From: an uncultured Chryseobacterium sp.
Lineage (GTDB): Bacteria; Bacteroidota; Bacteroidia; Flavobacteriales; Weeksellaceae
Assembly: GCA_913774355.1 (NCBI GenBank)
Contig: CAJYGB010000016.1
Span: 248,001 to 312,000, forward strand
Length of the DNA: 64,000 bases
Direction of reading: 5' to 3'
How positions within the stretch are numbered: the stretch's first letter is position 1; each line of letters begins with the position of its first letter. The notes under the pieces were generated by a model. The model did no database searches. It worked only from the letters and a program-made list of their open reading frames with translations, and was not told the origin of the DNA. Position numbers and translations under genes: made by a program. Below are positions 58,707 to 64,000 of this stretch, piece by piece.

Positions 58707-59777
58707 TTATTTAAGCGTATTTACGTTATTTAAATCTTCAAATGCCTGAACCAATCGCTTAGCGAAAGTTTCTTCTCCTTTTCTTACCCATACTCTAGGA
58801 TCGTAGAATTTCTTGTTCGGCTTCTCTTCGCCGTCCGGATTTCCGATCTGTGATCTTAAATAATCGATGTTATCCACCATATAATCTCTGATTCCTTCGG
58901 TATAAGCGAACTGTAGGTCGGTATCGATGTTCATTTTGATCACACCGTAGTCGATCGCTTCTCTGATTTCCTCAATCGTAGAACCTGAACCTCCGTGGAA
59001 TACAAAGTTGATCGGTTTTTCAGCCGTTCCGAATTTCTCCTGAACGTATTTTTGGGAATTGTCAAGAATTTTCGGGGTAAGAACCACATTGCCCGGCTTG
59101 TAAACTCCGTGTACGTTTCCGAAAGCCGCCGCGATAGTGAAATTGTCGGAAATCGCTTTTAATTTTTCATAAGTATAAGCGATGTCTTCCGGTTGGGTAT
59201 ATAATTTGGAATTGTCAACGTCTGAATTGTCAACGCCGTCTTCTTCTCCCCCTGTTACCCCGATTTCCACCTCAAGCGTCATCTGAAGCTTAGCCATTCT
59301 TTCGAAATACTGTGCAGAAATTTCCAAATTTTCTTCCAAAGATTCTTCAGAAAGATCGAGCATATGGGAAGAGTAAAGGGATTTTCCGGTCTGCTTGTAG
59401 AATTCTTCATTGGCATCCATTAATCCATCGATCCAAGGCAATAATTTCTTGGCGCAATGATCGGTGTGAAGAATAACGGTTGCCCCGTAAGCTTCAGCCA
59501 GGGTATGGATATGTTTTGCTCCGGCCACCGCTCCCAAGACAGCCGCTTTCTGCCCGTCGTTGCTTAGTCCTTTTCCTGCATTATAAGCAGCACCACCGTT
59601 AGAAAACTGGATGATAACAGGTGAGTTGAGTTTTGCGGCAGTTTCCATTACTGCGTTTATGTTGCTGGAACCAATTACGTTTACTGCAGGTAATGCATAT
59701 TTGTTTTCTTTAGCATGCTGAAAAATATCAGTAACTAATTGACCTGTGGCAACTCCTGCCGGGAAAATTCTGCTCAT
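58707..59777 (-). CDS. fbaA: Class II fructose-bisphosphate aldolase
   Basis: A 356-residue zinc-dependent aldolase of glycolysis and gluconeogenesis. The zinc and catalytic region VILHTDHCAKKLLPWIDG (His pair and Asp), MTLEVEIGVTGGEEDG, and GNVHGVYKPGNVVL, with FVFHGGSGSTIEEIREA, are typical of the class IIA (E. coli FbaA-like) group. Length fits (359 in E. coli). The start ATG 59777 opens with MSRIFPAGVATG. Confidence 0.95.
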   Translation of the reverse strand: MSRIFPAGVATGQLVTDIFQHAKENKYALPAVNVIGSSNINAVMETAAKLNSPVIIQFSNGGAAYNAGKGLSNDGQKAAVLGAVAGAKHIHTLAEAYGATVILHTDHCAKKLLPWIDGLMDANEEFYKQTGKSLYSSHMLDLSEESLEENLEISAQYFERMAKLQMTLEVEIGVTGGEEDGVDNSDVDNSKLYTQPEDIAYTYEKLKAISDNFTIAAAFGNVHGVYKPGNVVLTPKILDNSQKYVQEKFGTAEKPINFVFHGGSGSTIEEIREAIDYGVIKMNIDTDLQFAYTEGIRDYMVDNIDYLRSQIGNPDGEEKPNKKFYDPRVWVRKGEETFAKRLVQAFEDLNNVNTLK

Positions 59778-59846
59778 GTTTTGCTTTTTAATATAATTAT
59801 AGGGTGTTTTTAATTCCTGTAAAGGTAATCATTTTTAAAAATATGC

Positions 59847-60713
59847 TTAATTTCTTTTGTCCCTTCCCCAAAGCAGCTTCTGGCGGATGGTTTCATAAAA
59901 ACTCAGGTTGTTTGGCTGTACCAGCAGGATCTGGAAATCAGCCTTTCTGATCACAATTTCCTGATCGGTTTCAATATGGATCAGCCGCGAGTCCAGCGAA
60001 AGGGAATATTGAGGAACCCTGCTTTCCACCTTAAATTTTATTTCTACCCGGTCATTCACCACCAAAGGTCTTACATTGAGATTATGGGGTGCAATAGGCG
60101 TGATGACGAAATTTTCGTTGTTCGGGGAAATGATAGGTCCGCCTGAACTTAATGAATAGGCTGTGGAACCGGTAGGCGTTGAAACGATAACGCCGTCGCC
60201 CCAGAATACGTTCAGGAATTCATCATTAATATAGGAATCTACCGTGATCATGGAGGTCGTCTCTTTTCTTGAAACCGTAACGTCATTCAGGGCATACGGA
60301 AAAAAATCTTCAAAAACAGGAGAAACTACATGGATCACTGAACGTCGGCTGGTCTTCACATCGCCTTTCAGGATAGAATCAAGGGCATTGAATGCTTCTT
60401 CCTTCGTAAAGCTGGCTAGAAATCCCAGTCTTCCGGTATTGACACCGACGATCGGAATTTCCAGGTCTTCAATAAAAGTAAGGGAATTCACAATGGTTCC
60501 GTCGCCTCCGAAAGTAAAGAACAGGTCCACTTCCTTATCCAGAAGATCTTGCTTGCAATTGAAGGTTTCGAATATTTTTGAAAACTGAAGAGCTTCGGCC
60601 ATTTCATCATACAAAACAGATTTTACGCCTCTGCTTTCCAGCTCTGAAATAAACTTGCTTAAGTATAAAAAAGTATCAAGATCTTTTTTCTGAGAATATA
60701 TGGCTGCCTTCAT
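59847..60713 (-). CDS. nadK: NAD kinase
   Basis: A 288-residue enzyme that phosphorylates NAD to NADP. GGDGT in FFTFGGDGTIVNS, VNTGRLGFLA and STPTGSTAYSLSSGGPI are the family signatures. Length matches bacterial NadK (292 in E. coli). Its ATG at 60713 follows the CBS-protein stop by six bases, so the two form an operon. Confidence 0.95.
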   Translation of the reverse strand: MKAAIYSQKKDLDTFLYLSKFISELESRGVKSVLYDEMAEALQFSKIFETFNCKQDLLDKEVDLFFTFGGDGTIVNSLTFIEDLEIPIVGVNTGRLGFLASFTKEEAFNALDSILKGDVKTSRRSVIHVVSPVFEDFFPYALNDVTVSRKETTSMITVDSYINDEFLNVFWGDGVIVSTPTGSTAYSLSSGGPIISPNNENFVITPIAPHNLNVRPLVVNDRVEIKFKVESRVPQYSLSLDSRLIHIETDQEIVIRKADFQILLVQPNNLSFYETIRQKLLWGRDKRN

Positions 60714-60719
60714 CCGTGT

Positions 60720-61370
60720 TTAAATTTCTATAAATTTCTGGAAAAACCCGAATCTGTCCTGCAACAGGTCCGATTTTTCATCAGAGTAATACTTCTGCAC
60801 AATGCGGTAATCGTACCGGTCGAATGTTTCATCAATAGAACTCAGGTTTTCATTGCTGATCTTAATCGTTACCTGAAGCACCTCATCCGACATAAAACTG
60901 ATAAATGCACCGTAAAACTTGGAGTTGTTGCTTTCCACGATATTGGCAATTTCCGTCATGGAATATTTCCTGGCCGGCGTTTCAATGGTGAGAATGGCTC
61001 CCGATTCAGAGAACAGCGGATATTTCGAAAAATCCTGGAAAATATCTTCACAGCTGATATAGCCCAGATACTTCTCCGCTTTGTTGATCACCGGAATGAT
61101 GTTGGAATTAAATGTATAGAACAGCCGTATGCTGTCCATAATGTTATTGTCTTCCAGAATCGCAAAACGCTCGATCTGATGCTCAAGCTCTTTCAGGGGT
61201 CCTTCTGCTTCATACAGAAAATCCTGAGCCAGTGCTCCGTAAAAGTGGTGGGATTTTTTGATGAAAATATGAGAATATCCAAATGCTTCTAACATTTCCC
61301 TCGCTGATTCTATCGAGTCAGAAAGGCTGAAACACGGGAAGTCTTTTGAGATATAGTCCTTGATAAACAT
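60720..61370 (-). CDS. CBS-domain protein
   Basis: A 216-residue cytosolic protein. The first ~130 residues hold two CBS-like repeats (MLEAFGYSHIFIKKSHHFYGA, SNIIPVINKAEKYLGYISCEDIF), which commonly bind adenosine nucleotides; the C-terminal part has an ACT-like feel (ILTIETPARKYSMTEIANIV, YDYRIVQKYYSDEK). Being six bases upstream of nadK, it may tie NADP synthesis to nucleotide state; this is inference. Confidence 0.85.
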   Translation of the reverse strand: MFIKDYISKDFPCFSLSDSIESAREMLEAFGYSHIFIKKSHHFYGALAQDFLYEAEGPLKELEHQIERFAILEDNNIMDSIRLFYTFNSNIIPVINKAEKYLGYISCEDIFQDFSKYPLFSESGAILTIETPARKYSMTEIANIVESNNSKFYGAFISFMSDEVLQVTIKISNENLSSIDETFDRYDYRIVQKYYSDEKSDLLQDRFGFFQKFIEI

Positions 61371-61454
61371 TGTGCTAATTTATAAAAAATTAAACGAAAC
61401 TTTTTCTGAAATATTGGTTTTTTTTCTGAAAAAACCAAAAAAGTAAATTTAAAA

Positions 61455-61485
61455 TTTGTTCGTGACGAAAAAAGAAGTATCTTTG
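61455..61485 (+). promoter_or_regulatory. Perfect-consensus promoter with no protein gene behind it
   Basis: TTTG (61455-61458), a 19-bp spacer and TATCTTTG (61478-61485) match the Bacteroidetes TTTG-N19-TAnnTTTG consensus. It reads to the right into a short non-coding stretch and a hairpin at 61522-61553. Confidence 0.7.
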
Positions 61486-61491
61486 TCGCCT

Positions 61492-61560
61492 TTCATTTTT
61501 ACTTTTTATTAGATTTATTTCAAACTGCAATGTCTGTAAGGCACATGCAGTTTTTTATTT
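61492..61560 (+). ncRNA. Candidate small RNA
   Basis: Downstream of the consensus promoter, about 65-70 bases run to AAACTGCA (61522-61529) paired with TGCAGTTT (61546-61553), with inner TGT/ACA pairs, followed by a T-run. No ORF fits. The 3' end overlaps the stop region of the convergent methyltransferase gene, so antisense action on that mRNA or trans-action is possible. On the minus strand the hairpin lacks a good T-run, so it is better explained as the end of a plus-strand RNA. Confidence 0.5.
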
Positions 61561-62085
61561 TAGGGCCTTGGCAAACTCCCACATCACGATCCCGCCGCAT
61601 ACACTTACATTCAGGGAATGCTTGGTTCCCAACTGCGGAATTTCCACGAAAGAATCGATATTCGGCAATGCTTCATCGCTGATTCCTTCCACTTCATTCC
61701 CTAAGATCACCGCGTATTTTTTAGATGAGTCAATGATAAAATCGGTAATCATCCGGCTGCCGGTCGTCTGTTCGATACCTACGATTTCAAAACCCTGGGC
61801 CTTCAGATCATCGATGGTCGCATTAATATCATTCTCATAGCTCCAGTCTACACTTTCGGTAGCCCCTAAAGCTGCTTTATGGATCTCCCTGTGAGGCGGC
61901 TGCGGCGTAATTCCGCACAGGATAATCTTCCTGATCAGAAAAGCATCTGCCGTTCTGAAAGTTGCTCCTACATTGTGCATACTCCTGATATTGTCCAGGA
62001 CCACCACCAGCGGAATTTTTTCAACGGATTTAAATGTTTCCACATCCAGCCTGTTGAGTTCTTCCAGTTTTAATTTCTGTACCAA
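61555..62085 (-). CDS. TrmH/SpoU-family RNA 2'-O-methyltransferase
   Basis: A 176-residue SPOUT methyltransferase. Motif 1 in NVGATFRTADAF, motif 2 in ILGNEVEGISDEAL, and motif 3 in HSLNVSVCGGIVMWEF. It lacks the N-terminal substrate-binding domain of RlmB, so the target may be a tRNA (as in TrmH or TrmL) or rRNA position; the exact site cannot be told from the sequence. It is transcribed alone. Confidence 0.9.
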   Translation of the reverse strand: MVQKLKLEELNRLDVETFKSVEKIPLVVVLDNIRSMHNVGATFRTADAFLIRKIILCGITPQPPHREIHKAALGATESVDWSYENDINATIDDLKAQGFEIVGIEQTTGSRMITDFIIDSSKKYAVILGNEVEGISDEALPNIDSFVEIPQLGTKHSLNVSVCGGIVMWEFAKALK

Positions 62086-62147
62086 TTTTTATTTTTTTGG
62101 CAAAATTAGGTATAAATATTTACGATTTCCAGCCGGAAACGGATTTA

Positions 62148-63029
62148 TTATTTTTGAGATTCCATAATCTGATGCACATTTTTCTCGATATTCTGGGCAA
62201 TAGTCTCCATCGGGATATCGTTTTCATCATTATTGAAGGGGTCTTCGATTTCCTCGGCAATCAGTTCAAGACTCATCAGTACGTAATAAATAAAAACGGT
62301 TAAAGGAATAATGTAATTCCCGATATTGATCACATAGGCAATGGGCAAGGCTAGAACATACAGGATGATAAACTTCTTGATGAAAGAAGAATAGGAATAG
62401 GGAATCGGTGTGTTCTTGATCCTTTCACAGCCGCCGCAGACATCCAGGAATCCGGAAAGCTGGGTGTCGAGATACAGCATTTCCACATCGGAGATTTTTC
62501 CTTCTTTTTTCAGTTGGTTCAGCTGCCGGCTCATCAGGATCACCAATTCGCTCGGCCCGTGGCTCTTCAGTTCCTTTTCTATTTCCGAGTAATCCTCATC
62601 CAAAGCCAGGCGGGTCGATTCTTTCGACAGGTGCTTGGCCAGAAGGTGCGGAAAGAATTTCAGGTAACGGCTGATCTGTTCGGTATTTTGTCGGTCGTTT
62701 CCTAAAATCATGCTGGTTTTTATCGCAAAGTTCCGGGTATCGTTCACCAGTTTTCCCCAGAGTTTCCGTCCTTCCCACCAGCGGTCATACGCCGTATTGG
62801 TTCTGAAAACCAGTAATAAAGAAAGCACGAATCCAAGTAAAGAATGAATCAGTCCGACATTGCTGATGCCGGATTTCGAGTTAAGCCGGAAATATTCGAG
62901 CTCAAGGTATTCCACGCCCCAGGAATACAGTCCGACCAGGATCATGCTCGGAAACAGGATCTTCAATGTATCGCTTTTATGCAGGCTGAAAAGGATTTTC
63001 AGAAAATGTTTGGTGTTGTAAACTCTCAT
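62148..63029 (-). CDS. Bestrophin/UPF0187-family chloride-channel-like protein
   Basis: A 293-residue membrane protein with four main hydrophobic segments (SMILVGLYSWGVEYL, FVLSLLLVFRTN, IILYVLALPIAYVINIG, VFIYYVLMSLELI). The bestrophin signature RTNTAYDRWWEGRKLWGKLV is present, as is the conserved EDPFNNDENDIPM near the C-terminus. Bacterial homologues are anion or cation channels. It is transcribed alone. Confidence 0.92.
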   Translation of the reverse strand: MRVYNTKHFLKILFSLHKSDTLKILFPSMILVGLYSWGVEYLELEYFRLNSKSGISNVGLIHSLLGFVLSLLLVFRTNTAYDRWWEGRKLWGKLVNDTRNFAIKTSMILGNDRQNTEQISRYLKFFPHLLAKHLSKESTRLALDEDYSEIEKELKSHGPSELVILMSRQLNQLKKEGKISDVEMLYLDTQLSGFLDVCGGCERIKNTPIPYSYSSFIKKFIILYVLALPIAYVINIGNYIIPLTVFIYYVLMSLELIAEEIEDPFNNDENDIPMETIAQNIEKNVHQIMESQK

Positions 63030-63139
63030 AGATAAGGTTGGTCCTACAAATATAAATTTTTCATTTTATCCCTGCTTTACGGGAAGCCGTAATTTTTCCC
63101 GGCTAAACTGATGGTTATTTGTTATAAAAATTATCAAAA

Positions 63140-63304
63140 ATGGGATATTACAGAAAAGGACATTTTAAGAAAGACGGAACGTGGGTAAGCGGGCATTATG
63201 TAAATGCCTTCGGACGCGGAAAAAGGAAAGCAAAAAGTCCGCAGGGCTGTGCTGTAATTATATTAGGAGGCTTGGTCTCGCTGTTGGTTTATTTTATAAG
63301 GTAG
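63140..63304 (+). CDS. Small basic membrane protein, 54 residues
   Basis: ATG 63140 to TAG 63304 encodes a basic, Gly-rich start (MGYYRKGHFKKDGTWVSGHY) followed by GRGKRKAKSP and one hydrophobic helix (CAVIILGGLVSLLVYFI). The first part resembles the short KDGTxVxGHxR motif of small proteins found in many bacteria. No function is known. The in-frame composition and clean start and stop support a real gene. Confidence 0.65.
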   Translation: MGYYRKGHFKKDGTWVSGHYVNAFGRGKRKAKSPQGCAVIILGGLVSLLVYFIR

Positions 63305-63408
63305 AAGATTACAGGAGGCTGATGGAAAATGATAACTGATTATTAACTTTAAAATTTTCCAGGATTTCAAAAAAGTGCTATTTTTAGTCTCACTAAATAC
63401 CACACAAA

Positions 63409-64000
63409 ATGATTCTTGAGAACGTAGATGCTGTTACCGATATCAGTAAAGAGGATTTTCAGAAAAATTATTTTAAAAAACAGAAGCCCCTCCTGATCAA
63501 AAATTTTGCGAGCCGCTGGGAAGCTTTTGATCTATGGAATCTCGATTATATCAGGGAAAAAGCGGGCGAACAGGAAGTTCCGCTGTACGACAACAAACCT
63601 GCGGATGCCGGCAAAAGCTCCGACGCTCCCGTGACCCACATGAAAATGAAAGAATATATCGATACGATAAAAAGTAAACCTTCAGATCTTAGGATTTTCT
63701 TTTATATCATTACCGACCGGCTCCCGGAACTGCTGAAAAACTTTACCTACCCAGATCTGGGAATGAAATTTTTCAAACGCCTTCCGACCTTATTTTTCGG
63801 CGGAAGCGAAGCCCATGTGCTGATGCATTATGATGTGGACCTGGGGGATTTTCTGCATATTCATTTTGAAGGGAAGAAGAGAATCTTGTTATTTGATCAG
63901 AAACAATCGGCTTTCCTGTATAAAGTTCCGTTGTCGGTACATACCGTTTATGACCTGGATTACGAAAATCCCGATTACGAAAAATTTCCGGCCCTGAAGC
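63409..64000 (+). CDS. Cupin-like/JmjC-domain protein, C-terminus outside the window
   Basis: The frame is open from ATG 63409 to the right edge (197 codons). Landmarks of the cupin_8 (JmjC-like) family: KKQKPLLIKNFASRWEAFD, MHYDVDLGDFLHIHFEGKKR with the HxD iron ligands, and ILLFDQKQSAFLYKVP. Such proteins are Fe(II)/2-oxoglutarate oxygenases; the substrate is unknown. Confidence 0.88.
   Translation, partial: MILENVDAVTDISKEDFQKNYFKKQKPLLIKNFASRWEAFDLWNLDYIREKAGEQEVPLYDNKPADAGKSSDAPVTHMKMKEYIDTIKSKPSDLRIFFYIITDRLPELLKNFTYPDLGMKFFKRLPTLFFGGSEAHVLMHYDVDLGDFLHIHFEGKKRILLFDQKQSAFLYKVPLSVHTVYDLDYENPDYEKFPALK

Noticed and set aside
1..64000. CRISPR array, rRNA operon, riboswitch
   Set aside because: No regularly spaced repeat-spacer unit, no rRNA signature and no recognisable riboswitch fold was found by eye.

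Overview
The window looks like a chromosome segment of a Bacteroidetes bacterium of the Flavobacteriia, most likely Chryseobacterium or a close relative (Weeksellaceae). This rests on: (i) -7 boxes of the TAnnTTTG type, in two cases with TTG or TTTG 19 bp upstream; (ii) family content such as a T9SS C-terminal sorting domain, a carboxypeptidase-like-domain TonB receptor, 2TM-domain proteins with a LytS/LytTR pair, WG-repeat protein, DUF885 and ExbB-ExbD-TonB; (iii) AT-rich spacers and rare Shine-Dalgarno sequences. The species call is inference.

Layout. 0-16.6 kb: an acidic protein cut by the left edge, rsmI, a WG-repeat protein, fabG, guaC, an operon of a divergent Lgt-like protein, a small membrane protein and a radical SAM enzyme, then surE, a tail-specific protease, sodC, an AraC regulator, and a TonB receptor with its partner. 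16.6-22.4 kb: accessory island 1, flanked by a direct repeat of the upstream gene's 3' end and terminator. It holds an XRE regulator, a lipoprotein ending in a JAMM/JAB-like domain, a lipoprotein, an orphan second JAMM-like cassette, and an overlapping array of decaying small secreted paralogues. 22.4-26.4 kb: a LytS-type kinase, three stand-alone 2TM proteins, an ICMT-like protein and a LytTR regulator. 26.5-36 kb: a hypothetical protein, a glycine-rich-domain protein, mnmA, a broken outer-membrane protein gene, clpC, two glycosyltransferases and sufE. 36-39.7 kb: accessory island 2, a polymorphic-toxin-like gene ending in a C39/papain-like peptidase (split by an in-frame stop), small immunity-like paralogues, and the tail of a displaced second toxin. 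39.8-64 kb: a T9SS cargo protein, two tRNA-Val(UAC), folC, a TolC-like protein, SprT, a mannose-1-phosphate guanylyltransferase, bcp, nth, DinB, DUF885, exbB-exbD-tonB, an Spm-like protein, accD, fbaA, nadK, a CBS protein, a TrmH-type methyltransferase, a bestrophin and a cupin-like protein cut by the right edge.

How things connect. Three promoters (TonB-receptor operon, kinase operon, second 2TM operon) carry pairs of 9-bp repeats matching the published LytTR-binding consensus, each pair spaced exactly 21 bp and 42-43 bp upstream of a TAnnTTTG box. This predicts one LytTR regulon, physically split by island 1. Both islands sit at the 3' end of a housekeeping or regulon gene, carry direct repeats of that gene's end, and contain one main effector-like gene plus displaced C-terminal fragments and immunity-like small genes. 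Neither has a visible integrase or transposase. Dispersed intergenic repeats (a ~75-bp family, an 18-bp tandem family and a 153-bp palindrome) occupy several gene ends. At least five genes are broken by stops or frameshifts, so either decay or base-call errors should be kept in mind.
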